DNA from: CAUZIZ01 sp965219855
Lineage (GTDB): Bacteria > Acidobacteriota > UBA6911 > RPQK01 > JAJDTT01
Length of the DNA stretch: 64,000 nucleotides
Assembly: GCA_965219855.1 (NCBI GenBank)
Contig: CBDCOR010000022.1
Coordinates: 62,001 to 126,000 of the forward strand
Direction of reading: 5' to 3'
Shown: positions 8,026 to 17,171 of the stretch, in pieces
How positions within the stretch are numbered: the first letter of the stretch is position 1
How the letters are laid out: each line of letters begins with the position of its first letter
Translations under genes and position numbers: made by a program
Notes under the pieces: model-generated
Seen by the model: the letters and a program-made list of their open reading frames with translations, nothing else
The model's database searches: none
What the model was told of the DNA's origin: nothing

Positions 8026-9051
8026 TCAGTTCAACCGCACCATGCGCTGGACCCGTTGCCCCTTTATGTCGCCCAGGTAGACCTGGCCCTGGGAGTCAAC
8101 CGCCACCGCGTGGACCCAGTTGAGCTGGCCCGGCAGTTCCTCTCCCGCCTTTCCCAAGGGGAAGGTCCAATGCTCCAGGACTCGACCCGAGGGACTGAAT
8201 TTCAGCAAGATCTGATCTTTCGGGGGTGTCCCGAGTCGGCCCTGGCTGGCCCACCGCATGGGAGAGGACCCACAGACGTAGATCTCGTCGGACTTCGTGA
8301 TCCAGATCCCCCAGGGCACCAGCAGATTTCGCCACTCTGCGAGGAACCTTCCACTGGTTTCAAATACCTGGACTCGGGCGTTGCTACGATCAGCGACGTA
8401 GAGCCGGTTCCGGGAATCGAAGACGATGGAATGGGGCACATCGAACTCCCCAGGAGCCGTTCCCAACTTTCCCCACGTCTTGATGAATTTGCCCTTGCTG
8501 TCGAAGTGGACGATCCGGCTGTTGCCGTAGCCATCGGAGACAAACACGTCGCCTTCCTGAGAGATGGCCACGTCGGTAGGACGGTTGAAGTGCGTGCTGT
8601 CCTCGCCAGTTTCACCTGGTGTGCCGAGCGTCAGCAGCAGCTTCCCCTCCGGCGTGTACTTTTGGACGACCTGGGAACCTTCGTCGGCGACCCAGACATT
8701 CCCCTGGGGACCGATGGTGATGTGGTGGGCCTTCTTGAAGCTGCGCTCGTCCCAGGATCGCACAAGAGATCCGTCGCTGCTATAGACCTGAACCGCGACG
8801 TTCCCTCGGTTGAACATCCAGACATTGTCCTCAGCATCGACGGCGACGCCGGGTACGTCTCCCCAGTCGAACCTGGTGGGCTTGCGAGGCCAGTCCGGGT
8901 CGACCTTGTATCCTATCGCAAGGTTGATCTTCTCCACCGCCGATGAGGCGTTCCCAACCCACGCGGTTCCAGCAGATGCCGTGAGGGCCCAAGAAAGGCC
9001 CAAAATGGCCACCAGGGCTGCGACATGTCTCAAGAGCTGCCTTAGATCCAT
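8026..9051 (-). CDS. Secreted NHL-repeat beta-propeller protein
   Basis: A 341-residue protein with a cleavable signal peptide (hydrophobic core ALVAILGLSWALTASA, residues about 11-26). It then has a series of NHL repeats (GVAVDAEDNVWMFNRGN, HITIGPQGNVWVADEGSQ, DVAISQEGDVFVSDGYGNSR, SIVFDSRNRLYVADRSNAR, AVAVDSQGQVYLGDIKGQR). Spacing and motif give a six-bladed propeller resembling peptidylglycine alpha-amidating lyase-type domains. No catalytic set (His/Cys/Zn) can be asserted. Many such proteins in Acidobacteriota and related phyla are secreted and of unknown role. Start ATG with AGGAG 8 bp upstream. Confidence 0.9.
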   Translation of the reverse strand: MDLRQLLRHVAALVAILGLSWALTASAGTAWVGNASSAVEKINLAIGYKVDPDWPRKPTRFDWGDVPGVAVDAEDNVWMFNRGNVAVQVYSSDGSLVRSWDERSFKKAHHITIGPQGNVWVADEGSQVVQKYTPEGKLLLTLGTPGETGEDSTHFNRPTDVAISQEGDVFVSDGYGNSRIVHFDSKGKFIKTWGKLGTAPGEFDVPHSIVFDSRNRLYVADRSNARVQVFETSGRFLAEWRNLLVPWGIWITKSDEIYVCGSSPMRWASQGRLGTPPKDQILLKFSPSGRVLEHWTFPLGKAGEELPGQLNWVHAVAVDSQGQVYLGDIKGQRVQRMVRLN

Positions 9052-9427
9052 GACTTCATCTCCTACACAAAGCGAACTGACTCCAGTTGGACGCTTGAAC
9101 CAACCGTGAATTCGTCGGGGGACTCGGAGGTTCCGACGTTTAGGGCCGACCCATCACCAGAACTTAGCAACTCGCGGGACTCGCGTCAATGCTCGGGACT
9201 TCTCCGCACGCACCCCGATCCGGAAGTGGTTCGACTGGACAAACAAGCTGCAGTCTCTGGAAACTTGCCGCTCGCAGCTCTTTCGGCATAGCATTGTTTT
9301 AACGGTCATAGGGAAGAAAAGGTCACCTGTAGCGGGGTCATGAATGCGTGAGACCGTCCCCACGGCATCCGTCGACCGGTCTCGTAATCCACGACTACAA
9401 TCCCAACTATGAGGTGATGGCGACGCG
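9052..9427. other. Intergenic region, nothing recognised
   Basis: Divergent spacer between the NHL gene (minus) and a small membrane-protein gene (plus). It should hold both promoters; no box stands out. There is no shared repeat, hairpin with a T-tract, or RNA gene. Confidence 0.4.
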
Positions 9428-9868
9428 ATGCGGAACTTCATCGGAACAGTTCTAGCCTTGGCCATGCTGGCGGCGCAGCTCTTCGTGTTGAGCGAGCTGT
9501 CCAGGGAGGAGCCGCCCTCCTTCACCGAAAGGGTTACCAGCGCCCCTTCCTCGCTATTGAGTTTCATTGCTCCTGGCGGCGGAAACGAGGAGGAGCTTGC
9601 CCCAACACTCAAGGCCTATTTCTGGAAAGGGGTAAGTGCGTTCCAAGAGTCGACAAGGGCAGCTTGGAGATTCTGGGGTGTGGTGAGTCTCACAATATCG
9701 ATCGCCGCATTCCTGATAGTGTGTGTTCGCAAATCTGTCAGATGGGGCATAGACATCGGCGACGCCCTGGATGCCGGTGGTATTTCGTTCGCAACACTCG
9801 GCACCCTCTTGACCCTGAAAGGCTGCTGGTTCTTGATTGTGTCAGGCTACCGACTTTTTCTTTCTTAG
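9428..9868 (+). CDS. Small three-helix membrane protein, unknown
   Basis: A 146-residue protein with three likely membrane segments (residues about 5-21, 80-100 and 117-140) and a hydrophilic Pro/Glu-rich periplasmic-type loop after the first. The start ATG is preceded by GAGGTG at some distance. No family recognised. It stands alone, followed by more than 1 kb of repeats. Coding is likely because the hydropathy pattern is ordered. Confidence 0.55.
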   Translation: MRNFIGTVLALAMLAAQLFVLSELSREEPPSFTERVTSAPSSLLSFIAPGGGNEEELAPTLKAYFWKGVSAFQESTRAAWRFWGVVSLTISIAAFLIVCVRKSVRWGIDIGDALDAGGISFATLGTLLTLKGCWFLIVSGYRLFLS

Positions 9869-10014
9869 ACGTACCGACAAGAGCCACGGTACGGCAGTAG
9901 AAGTTTCATTTCCTTGACCCGGTCCGTTCTGTACCCTACCCATAGGTCCGAGGGCTTGAAGTTCGCTCACGCCCTTACACTGGTAGCGATTGCGATCTTT
10001 CTGGGTCAGCGGGA

Positions 10015-10200
10015 CTAACCTGAAACTTCGTCGAACAGCGACCAGCGTAGGATGGGCATTCTTGCCCGTCGCTGTTCCCGACGGGCAGGAATGCCCGTCC
10101 TACAACGGAAATGCTGCTATCGTGTTCGTGGCTAAAGACAATCAAAGTTTCGTTCTCGAATGGGGCAGCGCAGCGGGGGCGGAACTAAGCTGAAACTTCA
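10015..10200. repeat. Hairpin repeat, left flank copy
   Basis: This unit contains GTAGGATGGGCATTCTTGCC.. paired with ..GGCAGGAATGCCCGTCCTAC, a stem of about 24 bp in which the two mismatches are G-T wobbles. It begins with TAACCTGAAACTTCGTCGA and ends with TAAGCTGAAACTTCAT. A second copy lies at 10537-10716, so the two copies bracket the 320-bp repeat at 10207-10526. Confidence 0.8.
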
Positions 10201-10206
10201 TTGTCG

Positions 10207-10526
10207 AGCTTCCGAACTTCGGCGTTCGTATTGTTCGGTGTTTTGCGGTTTGAGATTTGGGCTTTTCTGCTTCCCGAGAGGGCAACCGCTAAAGGCTAAA
10301 CCGCTGAATATCGAACACGAATTTCAAAGGAAACCCCTTTAGCCTTCGTGTTCGATCTTTAGCGGTTCGAGATTTAGGCTTTCTTTCTACTCAGGAGAAA
10401 GAAACCGCAGAAAATACTCAACCGCAAAATATCGAACAGGCGAATTTCGAAGGTCGGATCAGGCGACGCTGGTCTTTGTGGGTAGCCAAAGTTTCTTTCT
10501 CGAATGGGGCCAGCACTCCTGGGGGC
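10207..10526. repeat. ~320-bp dispersed non-coding repeat, copy B
   Basis: Second copy of the element at 3228-3546, offset by 6979 bp, with the same internal inverted pair (ATCGAACACGAA / TTCGTGTTCGAT). It is bracketed by two copies of the GTAGGATGGGCATTC hairpin repeat. Confidence 0.85.
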
Positions 10527-10536
10527 GGCACTAAGC

Positions 10537-10716
10537 TAAAACTTCATCGAGCAGTGACCGGCGTAGGATGGGCATTCTTGCCCGTCGGTGTCCTCGACGG
10601 GCAGGAATGCCCGTCCTACAACGGACATGCTGCTATCGATGTTCGTGGCTGAAGACAACCAAAGTTTCGTCCTCGAATGGGACAGCACCGCTGGGGGGCC
10701 ACTGACCTGAAACTTG
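10537..10716. repeat. Hairpin repeat, right flank copy
   Basis: Second copy of the 10015-10200 unit, about 90 percent identical, again with a 24-bp stem and the CACTGACCTGAAACTT border motif. In the loop GTCGCTGTTCCCGAC is replaced by GTCGGTGTCCTCGAC, so the stem base is kept by paired changes. Confidence 0.8.
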
Positions 10717-10729
10717 CATAGTGATGCAG

Positions 10730-10890
10730 CGATCAGTGAGCAGTACCGGAAATGCTGCAGTCAACAGAACCGCGATAGACTTGACTTGTCCGCAATATGA
10801 GACCCAGTTCCGAGGAAAGTCCGGTCAGCGGCACAATCTCCCCCATAGTCGGAAGTTTACCCCGTCAACTTCCTAAGAAAACGAATCCTC
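10730..10890. repeat. Inverted partner of the 7842-8000 repeat
   Basis: It contains CAGTGAGCAGTACCGGAAAT, CTTGACTTGTCCGC and CAGTTCCGAGGAAAGTCCGG, matching the reverse complement of 7842-8000. GAGGAAAGTCC resembles a conserved RNase P RNA motif, but the rest of that RNA is absent, so this is treated as a repeat only. Confidence 0.6.
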
Positions 10891-11257
10891 CACGCAATAC
10901 ACGCAACAGTCTGCTATCTTGTCGTGCCACATTTGTTTACGATCATCCCAAAAGGCATTCAGATATCCCAGATAGCAGACGAGGCTGGAAATAAACCGTC
11001 CCTGCCTCCGCCAGTGGTCAACACGATTCCGCTACTACGGGTGGAGGAACCGCAAGGATCCCGGTCGGCATTCACCGACGAGGGTGATCTGGTCTACAAT
11101 CCTCCCAACGCCGGCTTCTACCATCCCCAGGCCACCACCGTAGATCGGGGTCGTCGAATCATGGCCCTGACTCAGGTCTAGGAACCAGCCGGCCTCTCCC
11201 CCTCCTTGTCCTCGCCTTGCCCTTGCACCCCAGGGTCGATGGCGCTACCGTCAGGTT
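10891..11257. other. Non-coding or decayed region
   Basis: A short frame (about 85 codons ending at 11181) has a patch reading YNPPNAGFYHPQATTVDRGR that looks like decayed protein but matches no family I know. It may be the remnant of a gene upstream of the CehA-like gene. No start, ribosome site or repeat supports a live gene. Confidence 0.3.
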
Positions 11258-12924
11258 TTGAAACACTTCAGGAAACCCATTATCCGTCTCAGTATCTGCA
11301 TCGCTCTTGGCTCCTCGACCGCTGTCCGGGAAACGGACGCAGCCGGACAGCTGGAGTTGATCGTCCTGGACGCGTCTACCGGTCGCCAGCTCGCGGCCCG
11401 GGTAAGACTCCGGGACGCCTCTGGCCGGGACCATGTCCCGCCAGGCGAAAGCGAGGAGACGCGAAGGCACGGAAAACTGTTGGTCACCGCCGGAACGGTC
11501 GAACCACTCGAGGTGGACCGCTGGTTCATCAGCGATGGGTCGGTCTCGGTGAAGGTACCCGCCGGCAAAATGCTGATCCGTGCCGAAAGAGGATTGGAGT
11601 ATCGGCCGGCCCTGGAGACGGTGGAGCTTCGGGAAGGCGAGGTGACGACCCACCAGATCGAACTCCAGCGCTGGATCAACCTGCGCGAACGGGGATATGT
11701 CTGCGGTGAGAACCACATTCACCAGACGGCCGGAATCCTGGGGCCAAAACTGGCTGCCGAGGGCCTGGATTTTGGCACCTCCATGTCCTGGTGGAACAGC
11801 CACCGGCTTGAGCTGCCGGCTGGGTTCGGTTGGAAGACCGATCTGTCCTTTGCAGGTACATCCATTCCAACGTCGGTCCTGGATGCCGAGCTGGAATATT
11901 CGTCCTGGGGGCCCGTCTATCTAATCGGCCTCAAGAGGCCTCCTTTGTTTCAAGCCGACCAGAGGGACGGTCGGCATTGTCCCTTCTTCGTGAGGCGCAC
12001 GAGCAGGGCGCATTGGTGTGCTATCACGCTGGCTGGCGGCCGGAAGCATTGTTGGATTCCCTGCTGGGACATGTCGATGTGATCAACGTCTGCAACAACT
12101 ATTTCTTGCGCCATATGTTTCTGCCGCGCAAGGGAGCGGCCAATCTGATGTCGCTGGAGGGATTCCCCAAGTACTCAAACACGCCGCTCGAGATGATGCG
12201 CATGAACACCGACGGCTATTACCGGCTCCTCAATTGTGGGCTGCGCCTAGCGGCGGGTGCTGGGTCGTCGTCAGGGGCTCAGGACTCGCCCGTCGGCTAC
12301 AATCGGGCCTATGTGCACGCCGGCGAAAAGCCGGATCTGGAAGCCTTCTTGCAGGCCTGGCGCGAGGGGCGGAACTTCGTGACCAACGGGCCCATGATCT
12401 TCTTTAGGGCTAGCAATATCTCGGGAAGACCGACCATCTACCGTCCCGGCGATACGATCGCGTTTGAAAAACAGGGCGGCCGCCTTCGCTTGAAGGCTAC
12501 CGTGCATTCGGACCAGCCGCTGCGCTCCCTCGAGATCGTCGCCAATGGACAGGTGATCCGGGGCGGTTTGCTGAGGGGTGATCAGAAGCAGACCGAGATT
12601 GAATCGACGCTGGAGGTCGATGCCGGGACGTGGCTTGCGGTCCGGGCTACTGCCGAGGATCGTCTACTGAGCGATGAGAGGTTGGCGCGCTACCGTCGTA
12701 AGATCGACGACCAGCTGCCCTGCCGGCTCCGCTTTGCCCACACCAGCCCCATCTACGTTAAGGTTGGAGGGCAGGGTGCGTGGGTCCAGGAGTCGGTGGC
12801 AGAGGCAAGCCGATGGCTGGATGGATTCGAGCGCCTGGCCCGGTCCAAGGCAAATCAGCAGCACCTGCCTGAGATCCTTGAAGCGTTGGACGCTGCGCGA
12901 TTGAAATTGAACCACCCCAGGTGA
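11258..12924 (+). pseudogene. CehA/McbA-type metallohydrolase, frameshifted
   Basis: Two overlapping frames together give one protein of about 555 residues. Frame 1 (from TTG at 11258) has a signal-like start, a carboxypeptidase-regulatory-like beta domain and the metal-site motif G-E-N-H-I-H-Q. Frame 2 continues from about 11950 with REAHEQGALVCYHAGW, NVCNNYF, LRLAAGAGSSSGAQDSPVGYNRAYVH and a C-terminal beta-sandwich. The order matches PHP-fold CehA/McbA metallohydrolases. The shift lies between about 11940 and 11970, where both frames read plausibly. Because only one shift separates two well-preserved halves, it may be a recent mutation or a sequence error. Confidence 0.8.
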
Positions 12925-13496
12925 ATCCTTTCATCCTGCTTGAGAGGGCCACCGGTGATTTCAAGCTCTATCGGGCTGGGGGGGGAACCTACCATTGGCC
13001 CTCCGTCGGCCCTGAGCCCTGCGTAGACCTGGGACACCTGGTGCCGGGCATTCCAATGGGAGCTGTCTGTATCTGTGAGCCGATCCCAGCTGGCGAGATA
13101 TGCTGGCATGCCTCGACTCATCTATGGACAGAAAAAGCAAAGGGAGCCTGGGATTGTCTCCCGCCCCCTTTTGAATCAAGCTAACAACAAGCTGTCTAGG
13201 ACAGCCTCATCAGCCTAGGGCTTCACGCCTTACAGCACCGAACCACCTAGCAGGTCTCGGCTTTTGAGGGCTGACGTTTGGCTCCGCAGCTATCCCGTGG
13301 TCAGCTGTCTACGTTCTCCAGTTTGACTTGTTCTGGGCCGTCAACTTGGTCGAATACTTGACTGCGAGCGGGTGTTTTACGGACGCGGCAGGGATGGAGC
13401 TGCCAGCGATTGTGGTTCGCCGGCGGCGGTGTCCGGGGCGGCCAGACTATCGGAAAAACCGATGAGCTGGGTTTCTCTGCGATCTAAGATCCGTTT
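12925..13496. other. Intergenic region, nothing recognised
   Basis: About 570 bp with a few short frames in both directions that look random. No RNA gene or shared repeat was seen. It ends at a remnant of a DUF1501 gene. Confidence 0.4.
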
Positions 13497-13609
13497 CACA
13501 TGCACGACATCCACGCCACTATCCTTCACCAGTTGGGACTTGACCACACCCGATTGACCTTCCGTTTTCAAGGTCGGGAATTCCACCTAAACCAACATAG
13601 GTGGTAAGG
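13497..13609 (+). pseudogene. 3'-end fragment of a DUF1501 gene
   Basis: The plus-strand frame reads HDIHATILHQLGLDHTRLTF followed by RFQGREFHLN and a stop. This is the C-terminal tail of DUF1501 (sulfatase-like) proteins such as the intact ones at 18502 and 38687. The rest of the gene is gone. The last codons overlap a perfect 7-bp inverted repeat, CCACCTA at 13583-13589 and TAGGTGG at 13598-13604. The fragment lies immediately before the radical SAM cluster, suggesting the cluster was inserted beside, or replaced, an old DUF1501 gene. Confidence 0.75.
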
Positions 13610-13719
13610 TGATAAACAAACTCTTGGCATAGTGCTGGACGAATAGCGCTGCCAATCGTAAGGGTCCGAACCCGACGATTATGCGCACTTTTCCGAAGAA
13701 TCCTTTAAAGGAGGGACAC

Positions 13720-14157
13720 ATGGCAAAAGCGAGTAACCGAGTCGAAGGGCAACAGGTGCTGTCAGCCGAAAAAGAGGAACGGCGCAACTTTCTGAAGACG
13801 GCGACGCGATTTGCTGCGGTCATCACCGCCGTTGGTCTGACGGGCGAGCACTGGGCAACCATTGTGAGAGCGGCACAGGTCAAGGCCAGGAGGAGCGTGC
13901 TGGTTACCAAGACGGTGAGGGTGACTCCACAACAGCAGGCTCTGGGCAAGCTGATTCTGGAGGCTATCAAGACCAGGAATATGAAGGCGGCAATCAGCAA
14001 GCATCGGAGCCGTGCGAAGCTTACCCGTGCTCAAGAAAGGGCCCTCTCGAGTCTGGGCACGAAAGATCTCCAAGCGCTGAATAGCATTCAAGTCAAATTG
14101 GGAGATCTGGCTGTGGCCGCTGGTGACGGGGGAAATACCGGTTACGTCATCTACTAG
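13720..14157 (+). CDS. Candidate modified-peptide precursor with twin-arginine motif
   Basis: A 145-residue protein starting at the ATG preceded by AAAGGAGGG; a 13-residue longer frame lacks a ribosome site. Residues 19-40 carry a twin-arginine motif E-R-R-N-F-L-K followed by a hydrophobic stretch (AAVITAVGL), as in Tat signals. A basic helical region (about 54-125) follows. The protein ends in a short Gly-rich tail with two tyrosines, AGDGGNTGYVIY. It has no enzyme motif. It precedes two radical SAM genes and a diiron-oxidase gene in the same orientation, so it is the likely substrate (inference). The twin-Arg part could also target a folded protein to Tat. No family recognised. Confidence 0.7.
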   Translation: MAKASNRVEGQQVLSAEKEERRNFLKTATRFAAVITAVGLTGEHWATIVRAAQVKARRSVLVTKTVRVTPQQQALGKLILEAIKTRNMKAAISKHRSRAKLTRAQERALSSLGTKDLQALNSIQVKLGDLAVAAGDGGNTGYVIY

Positions 14158-14256
14158 ATGCGCTAGCCACGGGCGCACAATTGTCTCGCAACGGGAGCCC
14201 GAGACGTAGGAAGGTCCCTGGGCTGCGCCTCGACCACTTACACGAATTCCCAGATC

Positions 14257-15375
14257 GTGAAGTCCACGATGTCGCCTGAAATAGCAGAGCCAGCTCGAGT
14301 CTACGTGAAGCAATTTCACGCCGCTCTCGGTCTGCTTATTACCCTGAAGTGTCCCCTGGAGTGTGCTCATTGCTCCGTGGACAGCGGTCCGAAACGAAGC
14401 GAGATCTTGGATCGTGATCTCATTGTGCACCGACTGCGTGAGCTGGGGAGGGAAGGGAAGGTCAAACAACTGATTCTCACCGGAGGAGAGCCTTTTGCCG
14501 TTCCCGGGCTGTTCGCGGCGATATTGGACGTCGCAGCCGAGTCTTGCCTTCGGGTGATGGCCAACACCAGTGCCTATTGGGTGACCAGCTTAGAGAAGGC
14601 AAGCGCAACGCTACGCCGGTTCCCGGGCATTACCCAGCTGTGTGTCAGCGCCGATGAATATCACGCCCCATTCGTGCCACTTCAGAACATCAAGAACGCA
14701 CTGCTCGCAGCCATGGAGTGCGGGATCGTTCCGGAGCTGTCGATCCGGGTCTGGGACACGACTGCGGATCCCTTCCTGGAGGGGCTCTACTCTCTATTGG
14801 GGGAGGATCTAATCGAAATCAGTTTTATCGACCTGGAGCGGATCGTTCCGGTGGGTCGAGCAAGCGCTCTTCCAGTACCATCCGGTGCCCGACAGCCCCA
14901 GATAGTCGGCTTTCCTGAGGGCGCTTGCGATGTAGCACACCAACCCTCAGTGGATCATGATGGCAAGGTCTTAGCCTGTTGTAACACGCTGCTTGCGCGC
15001 AAGAACGACCCGCTGCAGTTGGGCGATCTGCGAAAACAGTCTTTCTCCGACATCAGTCGTGGGGCTGAGCACAACAATTTGCTGCACGCCCTCCGACTCT
15101 GGGGCCCCAGGCGTCTGGCCGAGATTGTCATGGAAGAGGGTTTGGGCGATCGGCTCAAGTCTTCCCACCAACAAGGCAATATCTGTTCCCTCTGTGATGA
15201 TCTCTTGTCCCAGACTGACCTCGTGAACCTTCTCGAAAGCGTACTGGAGGGTCCCGAGATGCAGGAGGAGATTGTGCTGGGAAGACTACTTCGATATGGG
15301 GAGATGCCGCTTACGGGAAGTAGGGAGAGTGGTCTGCCGTCTCAAAATGGCGGTGGGACATCTGAGGAGGCTTGA
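14257..15375 (+). CDS. Radical SAM protein with C-terminal Cys cluster (first of pair)
   Basis: A 372-residue enzyme. It has the radical SAM CX3CX2C motif (K-C-P-L-E-C-A-H-C-S, residues about 31-40), which holds the 4Fe-4S cluster that cleaves S-adenosylmethionine, and the GGEP motif (LTGGEPF, about residue 75). The C-terminal part carries C-D-V-A-H-Q, a CC pair (VLACCN) and C-S-L-C, arranged like the auxiliary-cluster region of SPASM/twitch enzymes that act on peptides. Start is GTG 14257 or ATG 14269; both fit. It lies 99 bp after the candidate precursor and 9 bp before its paralogue, which argues for one operon. Confidence 0.85.
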   Translation: MKSTMSPEIAEPARVYVKQFHAALGLLITLKCPLECAHCSVDSGPKRSEILDRDLIVHRLRELGREGKVKQLILTGGEPFAVPGLFAAILDVAAESCLRVMANTSAYWVTSLEKASATLRRFPGITQLCVSADEYHAPFVPLQNIKNALLAAMECGIVPELSIRVWDTTADPFLEGLYSLLGEDLIEISFIDLERIVPVGRASALPVPSGARQPQIVGFPEGACDVAHQPSVDHDGKVLACCNTLLARKNDPLQLGDLRKQSFSDISRGAEHNNLLHALRLWGPRRLAEIVMEEGLGDRLKSSHQQGNICSLCDDLLSQTDLVNLLESVLEGPEMQEEIVLGRLLRYGEMPLTGSRESGLPSQNGGGTSEEA

Positions 15376-15384
15376 AAGCGAGCA

Positions 15385-16458
15385 ATGGCTTCTAGCGTCT
15401 ACGACTACCACGGCTATTACCACAAGAGTGTCATCTTTCAGTTGACCTCTCGCTGCCCTCTCACCTGCGCCCACTGTATTACCGAATCAGGTCCAGATCG
15501 ATCTGAGGAGATGGATACCGCTCGCGCCGCCAGCTGGGTCGAAGACATCGGTCGCCTGGCTGAGGTTGAGGTTGTCGTTTTCACCGGCGGTGAGCCCTTT
15601 CTGGACCGAGCTCGACTCAGGGCACTCCTGGAGAAGGCCCAACAGTATTCTCTCAAGGTTGCAATCGTAACGAGCTCATCGTGGGCAAGTAACTTTGACA
15701 GGGCACTTGCCGTGCTTCAGGACCTTCCTCCCATCGCCAATCTCTCACTGAGCGCGGACCAATATCATCTGGAGTTTGTCCCTTTGGATCAAGTCAAGTG
15801 GGCGGCCCGGGCGGCACTTTCTTTGGGAATCGAGGTAGGGGCGTTTGTTTGTCTCGAAAGCGAGGAGGACCCCTTTCTGACTCTCTTCCGCAAGAGGATG
15901 GGGAAGCAGCTTTGTGACCGGATCCGGATCATCACTCAGTATGTCCACCTCTCAGGACGCGCCGCGCGCTCCGCCCAGATTCGGCGCCGTGTGAAAAGGG
16001 TCACTCTCGAAGATCTGCCCAGCCTGGGGTGTTCGACCGCCTCGGCTCCCGCGATCCTTCCCGACGGCAAGATGATGGCCTGTTGTGGTGACACGGTTTC
16101 CGATCCACATAACTGGGAGGCGCTCATGCTCGGTGATCTCAACCAGGACTCGATGGCCCAGCTCCTTGATCGAGGGGATCGTAACTGCCTGATTCAGGCC
16201 CTCAGGCTGGTCGGGCCCAGCGAGTTGGCGCGGATTGCTGAGGAAGAACTGGGCGTCGACGGTTTTGGCCGCCTCTATGAGCGAGACAGCATCTGCGACG
16301 TCTGTCGGGACGTCTCCACGAAGCCCGAGGCAGCCTCTGCTCTTCAAACGTACCTCCAGAGATCTGAGGTGGCAGAAGAAATGTCCCTGGCGCGCTTCAT
16401 GCGATTCGGCGAACGGGTTTCCGGACTGACGGCGGCAGAAACCGATGACAAGCCTTAG
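15385..16458 (+). CDS. Radical SAM protein, paralogue of preceding gene
   Basis: A 357-residue enzyme with CX3CX2C (R-C-P-L-T-C-A-H-C-I, about residues 24-33), FTGGEPF, and LSADQYHLEFVPLDQVK, where the first enzyme has VSADEYHAPFVPLQNIK. The C-terminal cysteines follow the same order (G-C-S-T-A, MACCGD, C-D-V-C). The two enzymes share motif order over their whole length, so they arose by tandem duplication and probably diverged to modify two sites or act as a heterodimer. The last 14 bp overlap the next gene, supporting translational coupling. Unlike most maturases it has no obvious RiPP-recognition element at the N-terminus. Confidence 0.85.
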   Translation: MASSVYDYHGYYHKSVIFQLTSRCPLTCAHCITESGPDRSEEMDTARAASWVEDIGRLAEVEVVVFTGGEPFLDRARLRALLEKAQQYSLKVAIVTSSSWASNFDRALAVLQDLPPIANLSLSADQYHLEFVPLDQVKWAARAALSLGIEVGAFVCLESEEDPFLTLFRKRMGKQLCDRIRIITQYVHLSGRAARSAQIRRRVKRVTLEDLPSLGCSTASAPAILPDGKMMACCGDTVSDPHNWEALMLGDLNQDSMAQLLDRGDRNCLIQALRLVGPSELARIAEEELGVDGFGRLYERDSICDVCRDVSTKPEAASALQTYLQRSEVAEEMSLARFMRFGERVSGLTAAETDDKP

Positions 16459-17092
16459 CGCGCAGCTCGATGAAATCAATCGGTCGCACGGGCCGCTCCT
16501 GACCTACTCTTGGACTCGACTCTTCGAAAGCCCCGATGCCAGGTCCGGATTCATCAGCTACCTCTGCGAGATGTACCATTACGCCAAATTCAGCTGTCCA
16601 TTGATGGAGCTGACGCGAGCCAGACTGGATGATCGGAATGCCGAGGTGGCCAGGTATCTAACTCATCACATTGAGGAGGAGGCCGGGCACGACGATTGGG
16701 TCCTCGCTGATCTCCAGCGACTCGGTCTCTCGCCCGACGAGGTGCACCGAAGTCGTCCCTCGAGGGAGACGATCTCTCTGATAGGAAGTCAGTTCTACAT
16801 GATCAACGAATTGAACCCGATTGGGTATCTAGGCTACATCTATGCGCTCGAGTCCAACCCGCCCACGGAGGAATCGATTCGCAAGCTCAGTGCTCGATTG
16901 GATCTACCGTTGGCGGCACTCTCAGCGCTGACTGAGCACGCCGAGGCCGATCCGGGCCACATCAGGGATCTGAACCAGATGATGGACGATGCAGTGGCGA
17001 GTCAAGAGGACCAGGAGTGGATCAGGTACAACCTGCAGATGACTCTCGAGAACCTTTCAGACCTGGTGCTCTCAGTGGCGGTGCGATCGTAG
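16445..17092 (+). CDS. Heme-oxygenase-like diiron oxidase (iron-containing redox enzyme)
   Basis: A 215-residue all-helical protein. Helix motifs match HDO-type (Haem_oxygenas_2/TenA-like) enzymes: LMELTRAR, then H-H-I-E-E-E-A-G-H-D-D-W (about residues 74-85), and later H-A-E-A-D-P-G-H-I-R-D-L, which supply the Glu/His/Asp ligands of the two irons. Such enzymes oxidise amino or acid groups with O2 in natural product pathways. It overlaps the preceding radical SAM gene by 14 bp. Its role could be to oxidise the modified peptide, or to process a small substrate made by the SAM enzymes. PqqC-like chemistry is an alternative. Confidence 0.8.
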   Translation: MTSLSAQLDEINRSHGPLLTYSWTRLFESPDARSGFISYLCEMYHYAKFSCPLMELTRARLDDRNAEVARYLTHHIEEEAGHDDWVLADLQRLGLSPDEVHRSRPSRETISLIGSQFYMINELNPIGYLGYIYALESNPPTEESIRKLSARLDLPLAALSALTEHAEADPGHIRDLNQMMDDAVASQEDQEWIRYNLQMTLENLSDLVLSVAVRS

Positions 17093-17171
17093 CTCTGAGC
17101 CTGGCCCTCACTTCTGCAACCTTCAACCTGCAACTTGTAAGCTATCCACGAGTAGTCTTACTTCTTGGGAA

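Noticed and set aside
10810..10830. GAGGAAAGTCCGG resembling the RNase P RNA motif
   Set aside because: The rest of RNase P RNA (P4 3' strand, J regions) is missing, and the inverted copy at 7842-8000 has GAGGAGAGAGCCGG, so it is a repeat coincidence.
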